Origin: Agreia sp. Leaf210
GTDB taxonomy: Bacteria > Actinomycetota > Actinomycetes > Actinomycetales > Microbacteriaceae
Reading direction: 5' to 3'
DNA length: 64,000 bases
NCBI RefSeq assembly: GCF_001421485.1
Contig: NZ_LMKK01000001.1
Span: 935,717-999,716, forward strand
The notes under the pieces were generated by a model, which saw only the letters and a program-made list of their open reading frames with translations, made no database searches and was not told the origin of the DNA. Numbering within the stretch: position 1 is the stretch's first letter; the number at the start of each line of letters is the position of its first letter. Below are positions 1-7,840 of the stretch, piece by piece. The translations under genes were made by a program, and so were the position numbers.

Positions 1-1815
1 GGTCTCCACGCGGGCGGAGTCCGCGTCGACCTCGCGACCGCGACCGCCTCTCCCCCGCCGTGGCTCAGCGCCGCGCATCCCGAGATCCTGCCGGTCACCG
101 CCGAGGGTGTGCGCCTCGACGTCGGCAGCCGGCAGCAGTACAGCCCGAGCTCCCGCGTGTACCGCGAGTACGCGACCCGCCTCGTGCGGGCCATGGCCGA
201 GCGTTACGGCGCGCATCCGGCCGTCGCGGCCTGGCACATCAACAACGAATACGGATGCCACGTGGCGCAGTCGTTCGACGACGAGTCGGCCGCGGCGTTC
301 AGGGTGTGGCTCGAGGCGAAGTACGGCAGCATCGAGGCGCTGAACCACGCGTGGGGCACCGCGTTCTGGTCGCAGCACTACTCGAAGTTCAGCGAGGTGC
401 AGCCGCCACGCGCCATGCCCACGTTCCCGAATCCCACACAGCTGCTCGACTGGCACCGCTTCTCTTCGGACGCGCTGCTCGAGTGCTACCGCGCCGAGCT
501 GGCCGTTCTGCGCGAGGTCACTCCCGACATCCCCGTGACCACCAACTTCATGGGCTTCTTCAAACCGGTCGACTACTGGAAGTGGGCGAAGGAGGTCGAC
601 TTCGTCTCGGACGACTCGTACCCCGACCCCGCAGACCCGCTCTCTCCCGCGTTCGCCGCGATGACCCGCGACCTCATGCGCTCGCTGCGCGGCGGCCAGC
701 CGTGGATGCTCATGGAGCAGACGACGGGCGCGGTGAATTGGCGTACCCGCAACGCCCCGAAGCTGCCGGGCGAGAACCGGCTCTACTCGATGCAGTCCGT
801 CGCCCGTGGCGCGGACGGCATCCTGTACTTCCAGTGGCGGCAGTCCGTCGCGGGGGCCGAGAAGTTCCACGCCGCGATGGTGCCGCACGCCGGAGAGGAC
901 ACGCGCATCTTCCGCGAGGTGACGGCTCTCGGCGCCGAGCTGACGACCCTGGTCGACGTCGTGGGATCGCGGGTCCCGAGTTCTGTCGCGATCGTCTTCG
1001 ACTGGGATTCGTGGAACGCGCTCGAGCAGCCGGCCTCGCCCGCGCAGCTCGTCTATCTCGACGAGATCATGTCGTGGCACTGGTCGCTGCGGGCGCTCGG
1101 TGTGACGGTCGACTTCGTCGAGGCGGGCGCTTCTGTCGACGGATACTCGCTCGTCATCGCGCCGGCTCTCTTCGCCGTGCCCCGCGCGGCGCTCGAGACG
1201 TTGGCCGCGGTTCCCGCCCGCGGAGGGCAGCTGATCGTGGGCTACCAGACCGGCATCCTCGACGAGAACCTGCACGTGCAGCAGGGCGGCTACCTCGGCC
1301 CGCTGCAGGCGGCGCTGGGAGTGCGGGTCGAGGAGTTCGCGCCCCTCGCCGGGCCCGACCTGCGCGCCACGGGAACCGCGCCCGTGCCGACCACGGGCAT
1401 CCGGTTCGGCGACGAGGTGCGCCCGGCCGCTGTCTGGACCGAGCTTTTGCGCGCCGACGACTCCGAGGTGCTGGCGACGTTCACCGATGGGCTCGCGGCG
1501 GGGTCACCCGCGATCACGAGGCGCTCGGCGGGTGGTCCGGCGAGCGGGTCGGATGCGCCGGGCAGGGCCGCGGGCACGGCCTGGTACGTGGCGACCCGGC
1601 CCGATACGGCCACCGTGTACGAACTGCTTCTGGATGCGCTGGGTCGCGCGGGCGTGCGCCCCCTGCTCGACGGCTCGAACCCCGACATCGAGGTGGTCGA
1701 GCGCGCCGGAATGCGCTGGGTGCTGAACTTCGGACGCGCCGAGGCCACGGTCACCGTCGGCGACGACACGGTGACGATCCCGGCTCACGACCTGGTGCGG
1801 TTGCCCGTGGTCTAG
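1..1815 (+). CDS. GH42 beta-galactosidase, 5'-truncated by the window edge
   Basis: The last 604 codons of a cytoplasmic glycoside hydrolase family 42 beta-galactosidase, which cleaves terminal beta-galactosides. The frame is open from base 1, so the true start lies outside the window; internal ATG/GTG codons are not the start. A GH42 A-domain segment (LATATASPPPWL) opens the visible part. The acid/base Glu is in the NNEYG motif (codon 247-249) and the probable nucleophile Glu is in LMEQ (codon 715-717). The trimerisation-type B domain and a short beta-sandwich C domain follow, ending in a typical LVRLPVV tail. The next gene is convergent, so this is the end of its transcription unit. Family assignment is firm; the natural substrate (lactose versus plant galacto-oligosaccharides) is not visible. 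Confidence 0.95.
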   Translation, partial: GLHAGGVRVDLATATASPPPWLSAAHPEILPVTAEGVRLDVGSRQQYSPSSRVYREYATRLVRAMAERYGAHPAVAAWHINNEYGCHVAQSFDDESAAAFRVWLEAKYGSIEALNHAWGTAFWSQHYSKFSEVQPPRAMPTFPNPTQLLDWHRFSSDALLECYRAELAVLREVTPDIPVTTNFMGFFKPVDYWKWAKEVDFVSDDSYPDPADPLSPAFAAMTRDLMRSLRGGQPWMLMEQTTGAVNWRTRNAPKLPGENRLYSMQSVARGADGILYFQWRQSVAGAEKFHAAMVPHAGEDTRIFREVTALGAELTTLVDVVGSRVPSSVAIVFDWDSWNALEQPASPAQLVYLDEIMSWHWSLRALGVTVDFVEAGASVDGYSLVIAPALFAVPRAALETLAAVPARGGQLIVGYQTGILDENLHVQQGGYLGPLQAALGVRVEEFAPLAGPDLRATGTAPVPTTGIRFGDEVRPAAVWTELLRADDSEVLATFTDGLAAGSPAITRRSAGGPASGSDAPGRAAGTAWYVATRPDTATVYELLLDALGRAGVRPLLDGSNPDIEVVERAGMRWVLNFGRAEATVTVGDDTVTIPAHDLVRLPVV

Positions 1816-1846
1816 TGCCGTGGCGTAGCGCTGGGGCTGGCGGCGC

Positions 1847-2629
1847 TCAGGCGCGCAGGAACTCGATCGCCGCGGTGCGGAAGTGGCGCGACGTGGGCGC
1901 GTTGAAGTGGTTGCGACCGGGGATCTCGTAGAAGACCCCGTTCGGCGTGGCCTCGGCCAGGCCCTTCGAGCGCTCGAGGATCGAATCGTCGCTGCCGGTC
2001 GCGAACAGCACGGGCTGCAGGGGCGGATGCGCCGGGTCGGGCTGGATGCCGTCGCGCATGCCGTCGACGAGGCTCATCAGCGCCTCGAGATCGTTGCCCG
2101 GAATGGCGGAGGCCATGGTCACGTAGGCGCGGGTGATCCGATCCTCGACCTCGGCGCCGGTCTCGATGAACGCCCTGGCCTCGTCGGTGCGCAGACGGGT
2201 CAGCGGCTGGCCGTCGGGGATTCCGCCGAGAACCGCGCGGGTGATGCGCCCGGAAAGATCGAGCGCCGCCTGCCAGCCGACCCGCGCGCCCAGCGAGTAC
2301 CCGGCGTAGACGGCCTCGTCGATGAGATAGGTGTCCATCACCACGACCAGATCGGAGACGAGCTGTTCCATCGAATAGGCGGAGGGGTCGTGGGGCTTGT
2401 CGCTCTCACCGTGCCCTCGCTGGTCGAGGGCGATTACCCGATAGCCCGCGCGGGTGAGGTCGCGGGTCCACCCCGTGGCATGCCAGTTGACGAGTGCGCT
2501 CGAGGCGAAGCCGTGCACCGCGAGAACGGTCGGCGCGTCTGCATCTCCGAACTCGTAGGTGGCTAACTGCAGCCCATCGGAGGACATGATCTTCTGCGCG
2601 CGGGGCGCGGCCGGCACAAGTGAGTTCAC
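1847..2629 (-). CDS. alpha/beta fold hydrolase
   Basis: A 260-aa cytoplasmic alpha/beta hydrolase of unknown substrate. The oxyanion strand HGFASS is at residues 39-44, the nucleophile elbow GYSLG puts Ser112 in place, an acid candidate is Asp214 or Asp215 (TGSDD), and His241 (GRNHF) completes the triad. There is no signal peptide. The start is the GTG at 2629 because a CAGACT -10 box ends 6 nt upstream, predicting a leaderless mRNA; the longer upstream frame has no such support, and an inner ATG at residue 15 is less likely. It is divergent from the beta-lactamase-like gene with only 56 nt between start codons, so the two promoters interleave. The family spans epoxide hydrolases, esterases and haloperoxidases; I would not choose among them. 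Confidence 0.88.
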   Translation of the reverse strand: MNSLVPAAPRAQKIMSSDGLQLATYEFGDADAPTVLAVHGFASSALVNWHATGWTRDLTRAGYRVIALDQRGHGESDKPHDPSAYSMEQLVSDLVVVMDTYLIDEAVYAGYSLGARVGWQAALDLSGRITRAVLGGIPDGQPLTRLRTDEARAFIETGAEVEDRITRAYVTMASAIPGNDLEALMSLVDGMRDGIQPDPAHPPLQPVLFATGSDDSILERSKGLAEATPNGVFYEIPGRNHFNAPTSRHFRTAAIEFLRA

Positions 2630-2635
2630 GCGTCC

Positions 2636-2641
2636 AGTCTG
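2636..2641 (-). promoter_or_regulatory. -10 box (CAGACT) of alpha/beta hydrolase
   Basis: The hexamer ends 6 nt before the GTG at 2629, so transcription should begin at or next to the start codon. No Shine-Dalgarno sequence is present. Confidence 0.55.
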
Positions 2642-2673
2642 CCAACAATCGGCGGTGCGCCCGCGCACGGTCG

Positions 2674-2679
2674 CATACT
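2674..2679 (+). promoter_or_regulatory. -10 box (CATACT) of beta-lactamase-like gene
   Basis: The hexamer lies 6 nt before the GTG at 2686; a leaderless transcript is predicted. It faces the divergent -10 box at 2636-2641. Confidence 0.55.
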
Positions 2680-2685
2680 GGTGTC

Positions 2686-3579
2686 GTGACCGCCGCAGCC
2701 TCCGTTCTCGACACCCTCGTCGCATCCATCGATGCCCACCATCTCGGCGCCTATGGCGTGCACGTACTCGTCGCCGACAACGAGGCTCACCACCGCTGGC
2801 GCAGCGACGACCGCGAGAACCTCTACTCGGTGTCGAAGGGTGTCTGCGCCCTCGCGGCAAGTATGGCCGCCGATGAGGGCGTCATCTCGTTCGACACCAG
2901 TGTCGGCGAGGTCTTCGCGGGTGGCCAGCTGGGAGAGGGCACACACGACGTGACCCTCGGCCAGCTCCTCTCCATGACGAGCGGCATCGACTTCGAATGG
3001 TTCGGCGACGACGAGGTCGTCTGGCCCGACCTCGCCCTCGAGATGATCGGCAGGCCCACACGCGGCGCCGGTCGCGTCTTCCAGTACTCGGATGCGAGCA
3101 CCTACCTGGCCATGCGGATGCTGGGCTCGATCGTCGGCGACGTGCGCGACTGGCTGATGCCACGTCTCTTCGAGCCGCTGGGCATTCACAATCCGCAGTG
3201 GCACCGCTGCCCCCTCGGCTGGATCCTCGGCGGCAGCGGCCTCTACCTGCGAACCTCGGAGCTGGCCCGGATCGGGCGGCTGCTTCGCGATCGGGGCAGT
3301 TGGAACGGACAGAGCCTCGTGTCTGCCGAACGGATCGACGCGCTGCATGGCGACTGGGTGTCCACGGGCGGCGCACCGCCCTTCGAGCGCTACGGCATCG
3401 CCACCTGGGCAGGGCCCGGCGACTCGTGGAGGCTCGACGGCCGGTATGGCCAGTACGTGATCGTCGATGATGCCCGCGATGCCATGATCACGATCACGGC
3501 TCACGAGGAGGGGCACGATCATCGACTGGCGGATCTTGCGCACGCGGCCCTCGTCGGGGGTGCATCCCTACGCGCATGA
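2686..3579 (+). CDS. serine hydrolase, beta-lactamase/class C PBP-like
   Basis: A 297-aa protein of the beta-lactamase superfamily (PF00144 type). The catalytic SxxK motif is S48-V-S-K51, the second motif is Y134-S-D (YSDAS), and a glycine-rich GRYGQ stretch near the C-terminus takes the KTG position. There is no signal peptide or membrane segment, so it is probably cytosolic and more likely an esterase or peptidase than a resistance enzyme. The GTG start is set by a -10 box 6 nt upstream. A strong palindrome starts one base after the stop codon. The exact reaction cannot be read from the sequence. Confidence 0.88.
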   Translation: MTAAASVLDTLVASIDAHHLGAYGVHVLVADNEAHHRWRSDDRENLYSVSKGVCALAASMAADEGVISFDTSVGEVFAGGQLGEGTHDVTLGQLLSMTSGIDFEWFGDDEVVWPDLALEMIGRPTRGAGRVFQYSDASTYLAMRMLGSIVGDVRDWLMPRLFEPLGIHNPQWHRCPLGWILGGSGLYLRTSELARIGRLLRDRGSWNGQSLVSAERIDALHGDWVSTGGAPPFERYGIATWAGPGDSWRLDGRYGQYVIVDDARDAMITITAHEEGHDHRLADLAHAALVGGASLRA

Positions 3580-3580
3580 C

Positions 3581-3641
3581 TGTGCCCGTTTACCTCCATT
3601 CCGTCGGTGCGCGGCCGCACAGTTGGAGGTAAACGGGCACA
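3581..3641. repeat. 18-bp perfect inverted repeat with nested hairpin
   Basis: Arms at 3581-3598 and 3624-3641 are perfectly complementary (TGTGCCCGTTTACCTCCA and its complement). With one mismatch the pairing extends two or three bases further out. The 25-nt loop holds its own GTGCG/CGCAC stem. It starts 1 nt after a stop codon and has no T-tract, so it may be a rho-independent-like 3' end or a REP-type element. Confidence 0.75.
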
Positions 3642-3681
3642 ATCATCGGGCGGATCCGCAGCGACAGCAGCGGCAACGAAG

Positions 3682-3716
3682 AAAGCCCCGCGAATCGTAT
3701 GATTCGCAGGGCTTTT
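3682..3716 (-). terminator. rho-independent terminator after tRNA-Tyr
   Basis: On the minus strand a hairpin of about 14 bp (GCCCTGCGAATC paired with GATTCGCGGGGC, one mismatch, 4-nt loop) is followed by a short TTTC run. It lies directly 3' of the tRNA and is the most canonical terminator in this part of the window. Confidence 0.75.
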
Positions 3717-3717
3717 C

Positions 3718-3803
3718 TGGTGGCAAGTGAGGGATTCGAACCCCCGAAGTCTAAGACGGCTGATTTACAGTCAGATCCCTTTGGCCGCTTGGGTAACTTG
3801 CCA
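3718..3803 (-). tRNA. tRNA-Tyr (GTA)
   Basis: An 86-nt tRNA with encoded CCA (3718-3720). The acceptor arms TGGCAAG (3797-3803) and CTTGCCA (3721-3727) pair over 7 bp. The anticodon GTA (3766-3768) sits in a CTGTAAA loop. The T-arm has the GGTTCGAATCC consensus, and the long variable arm is that of a class II tRNA, as expected for bacterial tyrosine tRNA. It is transcribed toward the terminator at 3682-3716 and is the only tRNA seen in the window. Confidence 0.97.
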
Positions 3804-3878
3804 GGGCGCACCCGACCACGTGAGACACACAACCGAAGGCGCGTGTACACATTACCCGCCTTCACGCCGTCGGCGAAA

Positions 3879-4640
3879 TCAGCCCGTCGCGAGGTCGTTC
3901 GAATAGCGGATGGCGTACTCCGAGACGCCCACCGCATAGGGCGCGGCGTCGTTGTATGCCGCGATGGCCATGCGCCAGTTGTCGGCCACCGAGAGGTCTC
4001 CGCCCGCGTGGCAGAGGTAGTTGGCGGTGGCCAGCACGGCGTCGTCGAAGTTCTGCGGATCGACCTCTCCGTCGCCCGACCCGTCTGCACCCCAGTTGCG
4101 CCAGCTGTCGGGGATGAACTGCAGCGGGCCGACCGCGCGATCCCACTCGGCGTCGCCGTCGATGGCGCCCTGGTCGCTGTCGGGAATCGCATTGGTCGTC
4201 GCGCCGTCGAGGGCGATTCCGAGAATGGGAGGGGTGACGAGGCCGTCGGCGCCGATCGACGAGCCGTCGATGGTGCCGTGGTGGCTCTCCATCTCGCCGA
4301 TGCCCGCCAGGGTGTTCCACCCGAGGTTGCAGCCGGGGTTCTGGTTGGCCACATAGACAGCGGCGCCACCGTAGGCCAGCATGGCGCGATCAGGGATGCC
4401 CGTGGCCGCGGCCGCGCGCGCCGCCCAGTCGGCATCGACCAGGGTCGGCAGGCCCGACCAGGGGTCGACGACCGGAGCGATGGCCGCCTCTGGCGTGGCC
4501 TTGGCCGGAGCCTCGGCCGTCTCGGATTCGCTGGACTCGGGCGACGTCGTGCACCCGACGAGGGCGAACGCGACCGCGAGGACAGGAGCAAGGAGACGGG
4601 AACGACGCACGGCCTCAAGTGTACGGATGGGGTCTGACAC
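3879..4640 (-). CDS. secreted lytic transglycosylase lipoprotein
   Basis: A 253-aa peptidoglycan lytic transglycosylase of the SLT/MltB-like type, which cleaves the MurNAc-GlcNAc bond. A basic N-region and a hydrophobic stretch (about residues 15-29) end in a lipobox, LVGC, with Cys30 as the lipidation site. A Ser/Glu/Ala-rich linker follows. The catalytic Glu is probably E118 in the EMESHHG motif. [10 protein letters not shown] and the C-terminal AAYN motif are further transglycosylase hallmarks. I chose the GTG at 4640; a GTG eleven codons in (before RRSRLLAP) would also leave a full signal peptide. It is divergent from yajQ. A housekeeping wall-remodelling role is inferred. Confidence 0.9.
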   Translation of the reverse strand: MSDPIRTLEAVRRSRLLAPVLAVAFALVGCTTSPESSESETAEAPAKATPEAAIAPVVDPWSGLPTLVDADWAARAAAATGIPDRAMLAYGGAAVYVANQNPGCNLGWNTLAGIGEMESHHGTIDGSSIGADGLVTPPILGIALDGATTNAIPDSDQGAIDGDAEWDRAVGPLQFIPDSWRNWGADGSGDGEVDPQNFDDAVLATANYLCHAGGDLSVADNWRMAIAAYNDAAPYAVGVSEYAIRYSNDLATG

Positions 4641-4659
4641 GGCGCCGACACGGCGAAGC

Positions 4660-4665
4660 TAAACT
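4660..4665 (+). promoter_or_regulatory. -10 box (TAAACT) of yajQ
   Basis: The hexamer is 7 nt before the ATG at 4673 and fits TANNNT. No Shine-Dalgarno sequence is present, so the message is probably leaderless. Confidence 0.6.
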
Positions 4666-4672
4666 GGTGCGC

Positions 4673-5161
4673 ATGGCAGATTCAAGCTTCGACGTAGTCA
4701 GCAAGGTCGACAAGATGGAGGCGGACAACGCCCTCAATCAGGCGCACAAAGAGGTGGAGCAGCGCTACGACTTCAAGAACATCGGCGCTTCCATCGAGTG
4801 GAGCGGCGAGAAGGTTCTGATGAAGGCCAACTCCGCCGAGCGCGTGAAGGCGATCCTCGAGGTGTTCGAGGCCAAGCTCATCAAGCGCGGCATCTCGCTG
4901 CGCAGCCTCGACGTGGGCGAGCCCTACGCGTCCGGCAAGGAGTACCGACTCGAGGCATCCATGAAGAACGGCATCGAGCAAGAGGCCGCCAAGAAGATCT
5001 CGAAGCTCATCCGAGACGAGGCCCCCAAGGGCGTCAAGAGCCAGATCCAGGGCGACGAGCTGCGCGTTTCGTCGAAAAGCCGCGACGACCTGCAGGCCAC
5101 CATGGCGCTGCTCAAGGGCGCCGATCTCGACGTGGCCCTGCAGTTCATCAACTTCCGCTGA
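4673..5161 (+). CDS. yajQ: YajQ family nucleotide-binding protein
   Basis: A 162-aa protein of the YajQ/UPF0234 family (usual length about 163 aa), small cytoplasmic proteins with two ferredoxin-like folds. In some proteobacteria members bind cyclic di-GMP; the role in actinobacteria is not settled. The family signature is seen in the start [13 protein letters not shown], the central QRYDFKNIG and the terminal [11 protein letters not shown]. The ATG at 4673 is preferred over the longer frame because a TAAACT -10 box ends 7 nt before it and family members begin here. An in-frame GTG two codons earlier is possible. The Nudix gene follows after 11 nt, so they may be co-transcribed. Confidence 0.95.
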   Translation: MADSSFDVVSKVDKMEADNALNQAHKEVEQRYDFKNIGASIEWSGEKVLMKANSAERVKAILEVFEAKLIKRGISLRSLDVGEPYASGKEYRLEASMKNGIEQEAAKKISKLIRDEAPKGVKSQIQGDELRVSSKSRDDLQATMALLKGADLDVALQFINFR

Positions 5162-5172
5162 TCGGCGGCTAG

Positions 5173-5871
5173 ATGGTGATGGATGCCGGCACGCCGGCCA
5201 CCGCCCAGCAGCCCGCGGGAGTTCCCGGCGTCGATGTTCCTGACGCTCGGGGTCGCATCGGTCTCGACCAGACGGGCCGCGACCTGAGCGGCAATCCCCG
5301 CGTGCGCGTCGCAGACGTGCGCCTGCTCTCGTCGAACTGGCACGTGTTCCGCGCCAACACGCTCGAGTATCAGCGAGCCGACGGTGTGTGGGAGACGCAG
5401 TATCGAGAGACCTACGATCGGGGCAACGGAGCGACGATCCTGCTCTACTCCGTCGAGCAGCGCACGGTGCTGCTGACCCGTCAGTTCCGCTACCCGGCCT
5501 ACGTGAACGGGCATCCAGATGGCAATCTCATCGAGGCGGCCGCGGGCCTGCTCGATGACGACGACCCGCTCACCGCCATCCGGCGCGAGGCGCGCGAAGA
5601 GACAGGCCACGAGATCGGCGAGGTGAGCCCGGTCTTCGAGGCGTACATGAGCCCCGGCTCGGTCACCGAGAAGCTCTTCTTCTTCGCCGCGCCCTACTCG
5701 CCCGATACCCGAGCGGATGCCGGTGGCGGGCTCGCCGACGAGGGCGAAGAGATCGAGCTGCTCGAGATCGACTTCGACGAGGCGCTCGATCGCATCGGAG
5801 TCGACATCATCGACGCGAAGACGATCATGCTGCTGCAGTGGGCCGCACTGCGCGGACCATTCGCACGCTGA
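5173..5871 (+). CDS. NudK-like Nudix hydrolase (nucleotide-sugar pyrophosphatase)
   Basis: A 232-aa Nudix enzyme that closely follows the E. coli NudK pattern: YDRGNGATILLY, LIEAAAGLLD, the Nudix core REAREETG and the YMSPGSVTE loop are all present. NudK cleaves GDP-mannose; relatives cleave ADP-ribose. Compared with NudK there is an N-terminal extension of about 40 residues rich in Pro, Gly and Asp, so the true start may lie downstream of 5173. The gene is 11 nt behind yajQ and ends before a long palindrome shared with the convergent iron-binding lipoprotein gene. Family is certain; substrate is inferred from similarity. Confidence 0.9.
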   Translation: MVMDAGTPATAQQPAGVPGVDVPDARGRIGLDQTGRDLSGNPRVRVADVRLLSSNWHVFRANTLEYQRADGVWETQYRETYDRGNGATILLYSVEQRTVLLTRQFRYPAYVNGHPDGNLIEAAAGLLDDDDPLTAIRREAREETGHEIGEVSPVFEAYMSPGSVTEKLFFFAAPYSPDTRADAGGGLADEGEEIELLEIDFDEALDRIGVDIIDAKTIMLLQWAALRGPFAR

Positions 5872-5881
5872 CGCCGTAACG

Positions 5882-5942
5882 AATTCAGGAGGGGAGACTC
5901 GCCAACGCCACTGTGGCGACGGTGAGCCTCTCCTCCTGAATT
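5882..5942. repeat. long imperfect palindrome between convergent genes
   Basis: Arms of about 23 nt (4 mismatches, outer 11 bp perfect: AATTCAGGAGG) flank a central CGCCAC/GTGGCG hairpin, giving a stem that fills almost the whole gap between the nudK-like gene and the siderophore-binding gene. It is probably a two-way terminator. The AGGAGG-like core is part of the arms and is not a ribosome site for any gene. Confidence 0.6.
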
Positions 5943-5958
5943 GCGTTCGTGCCGACGC

Positions 5959-6963
5959 CTACTTGGTGGCGGCGGCCAGGGTGTCGACGAGGTTGTCGAG
6001 GCCCCACGGCAGTGACAGCGCGGTAGGCGGCGAGACGGCGGAGATGTTCTGCGCCCCCACCAGCTGCGCGGCGTGCCCGGCAGCGACGGCCGGGATCACC
6101 GAGGTCTGAGGCGAGCTGGTGAACGTGTCGGCCTCAGGCTGCGTGGTCGCGTAGTTCAGCACGACATCGGCCTGCAGCTTGTCGAGCTGCTCGTAGCTGA
6201 GTGTGTAGAAGAACGTGCCGTCGCCATTCGACAGCTCGTCGACCGCTGGTGCGTTCGTGAAGCCGAGGTCGAACATGAAGCCCACGCGAGGATCGTTCTT
6301 CTTGTAGACGTAGAACGTGCCCGAGCTGTCGGCCACGGCGGCGAGGGTCTTGCCCTTGAACTCGGGGTGCTCGGATGCCTTCTGCGCGATCTGCGCGTCG
6401 ATGTCCGAGAGAACCGTCTTGGCCTCGTCGCTCTTGCCGAGGGCGGTGCCCACGGTGGTGACGACGTCGCGCCACGGCGTGCTCCACGCCTGATCGGGGT
6501 ACGCGACGGTCGGTGCGATCTCCGAGAGCTTCTTGTACTGCTCGTCGGTGATGCCCGAGTAGACGGCCAGAATGACGTCGGGGTCTGCGGCGGCGATCGC
6601 CTCGTACGGCGGTTCGTCGGGCGAGTCGGGGAGGATCGTCGGCATGGCGGCGCCATCCTTCTCGATCGCGTCTTTCACCCAGGGCAGCACGCCGTCTTCG
6701 TCGCCCGCGTAGGAGTCGAACGGAATGGCCTTGGGGATCACGCCGAGGGCGATGGATGCGTCGGTGCTGCCCCAGCCGAGCGTCACCACGTTCTTCGGGT
6801 TGGCCGGCACCGTCGTCTCACCGAACGCGTGCTCGATGGTCGCGCCTCCGGCCGACGCGGAGTCGGTCGAGGAGTCGGAGGCGGCGGTGCTGCAGCCGGC
6901 CAGCAGCAGCGCTGCGGTGAGAGTCGTCGCTGCGAGCGCGGCGAGTTTCATTCTTCGGGGCAA
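5959..6963 (-). CDS. iron-siderophore ABC transporter substrate-binding lipoprotein
   Basis: A 334-aa FecB/FepB-type periplasmic-binding-protein homologue that captures ferric siderophores outside the membrane and delivers them to the permeases encoded upstream. The signal peptide ends in a lipobox, LAGC (Cys24). The two-lobed fold is visible in motifs such as TLGWGSTDASIALG and DPDVILAVYSG. The start is the TTG at 6963, with GGAG 8 nt upstream; an ATG four codons later is the alternative. It lies 76 nt behind the ATPase gene, with its own DtxR/IdeR-type box in the gap, so it can be made in excess of the permeases. The siderophore type cannot be told from sequence. Confidence 0.93.
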   Translation of the reverse strand: MPRRMKLAALAATTLTAALLLAGCSTAASDSSTDSASAGGATIEHAFGETTVPANPKNVVTLGWGSTDASIALGVIPKAIPFDSYAGDEDGVLPWVKDAIEKDGAAMPTILPDSPDEPPYEAIAAADPDVILAVYSGITDEQYKKLSEIAPTVAYPDQAWSTPWRDVVTTVGTALGKSDEAKTVLSDIDAQIAQKASEHPEFKGKTLAAVADSSGTFYVYKKNDPRVGFMFDLGFTNAPAVDELSNGDGTFFYTLSYEQLDKLQADVVLNYATTQPEADTFTSSPQTSVIPAVAAGHAAQLVGAQNISAVSPPTALSLPWGLDNLVDTLAAATK

Positions 6964-7001
6964 GGGGAGATCTCCAATAGTGATGCGAGGGTTCGGGGTT
7001 A

Positions 7002-7020
7002 TTAGGTAAGCCTAAGCTGA
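7002..7020 (-). promoter_or_regulatory. DtxR/IdeR-type iron box upstream of the siderophore-binding gene
   Basis: The 19-mer matches the palindromic consensus TWAGGTWAGSCTWACCTWA at 17 of 19 positions. It lies 39-57 nt before the TTG start at 6963. In actinobacteria such boxes are bound by Fe2+-loaded DtxR/IdeR/DmdR, which represses in iron-replete cells. Confidence 0.8.
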
Positions 7021-7039
7021 CCTGGCCCCCTCGCGCCAC

Positions 7040-7840
7040 TCACAGCCCCTGGTGAAACCGCCCCATCGGTATGACCATGGGCGAGTGGCTGATCGGGTCG
7101 TCGATGATCATGGCCTCGAGCCCGAAAGCGGTGCCCACGGTGTCGACCGAGATCACGTCACCCGGTGCGCCCTCCGCCACGATCGTGCCGGCCGACATCA
7201 CGACGAGGTGGTCGGCGTAGCGGGCAGCCAGATTGAGGTCGTGCAGCACCATCACCACCGTGGTCCCCCGCTCGCGGTTGAGCTCGTGCAGCAGGTCGAG
7301 CACCTCGATCTGGTGAGTCACGTCGAGGAAGGTCGTGGGCTCGTCGAGCAGCAGGATGTCGGTCTGCTGCGCCAAGGCCATGGCGATCCACACCCGCTGC
7401 CGCTGACCTCCCGACAGTTCGTCGATGCGCCGGTCGGCCAGATCCACCGTGTCGGTCGATCGCAGCGCCTCGGCGACGGCCGCCGAATCCTCGGCCGTCC
7501 ACTGCCGGAACAGGCCCTGACGAGGAAACCGTCCGCGACCCACCAGGTCGGCCACGGTGATGCCGTCGGGGGCGATGGGCTGCTGAGGAAGCAGACCGAG
7601 CACGGTCGCGAGCTGCTTGCTGGGGTAGCGGTGCACGTCCGTTCCGTCGAGCGTCACGACGCCCGCCTCCGGGCGCAGCAGCCGCGCGAACGAGCGCAGC
7701 AGCGTCGACTTGCCGCAGGCGTTCGGGCCCACGATCACGGTCACGCGCCCGTCGGGGATGACGGCGTCGAGGCCCTCGACGACGCGACGCCCGTCGTAGC
7801 CGAGAGCAAGACCATCCGCTCGCAATTCATGAGACGTCAT
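7040..7840 (-). CDS. iron-siderophore ABC transporter ATP-binding protein
   Basis: A 266-aa ABC ATPase of the FecE/FepC/FhuC class that powers ferric-siderophore import. Walker A is GPNACGKST (39-46), the signature LSGGQ is at 142-146 and Walker B with the catalytic Glu is LLLDEPT (163-169). The D-loop and a switch His (VLHD) follow. Its ATG overlaps the permease stop codon (ATGA), and an AGAGGA ribosome site precedes it, so translation is coupled to the two permeases. Together with the permeases and the lipoprotein it forms a complete importer. Confidence 0.95.
   Translation of the reverse strand: MTSHELRADGLALGYDGRRVVEGLDAVIPDGRVTVIVGPNACGKSTLLRSFARLLRPEAGVVTLDGTDVHRYPSKQLATVLGLLPQQPIAPDGITVADLVGRGRFPRQGLFRQWTAEDSAAVAEALRSTDTVDLADRRIDELSGGQRQRVWIAMALAQQTDILLLDEPTTFLDVTHQIEVLDLLHELNRERGTTVVMVLHDLNLAARYADHLVVMSAGTIVAEGAPGDVISVDTVGTAFGLEAMIIDDPISHSPMVIPMGRFHQGL

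Noticed and set aside
60-1931. 623-codon plus-strand frame over the GH42 gene
   Set aside because: Arg/Ala/Pro-rich shadow; the GH42 catalytic motifs are in the other frame.
2686-3579. Antibiotic-resistance beta-lactamase
   Set aside because: No export signal and only superfamily-level motifs; an esterase or peptidase is at least as likely.
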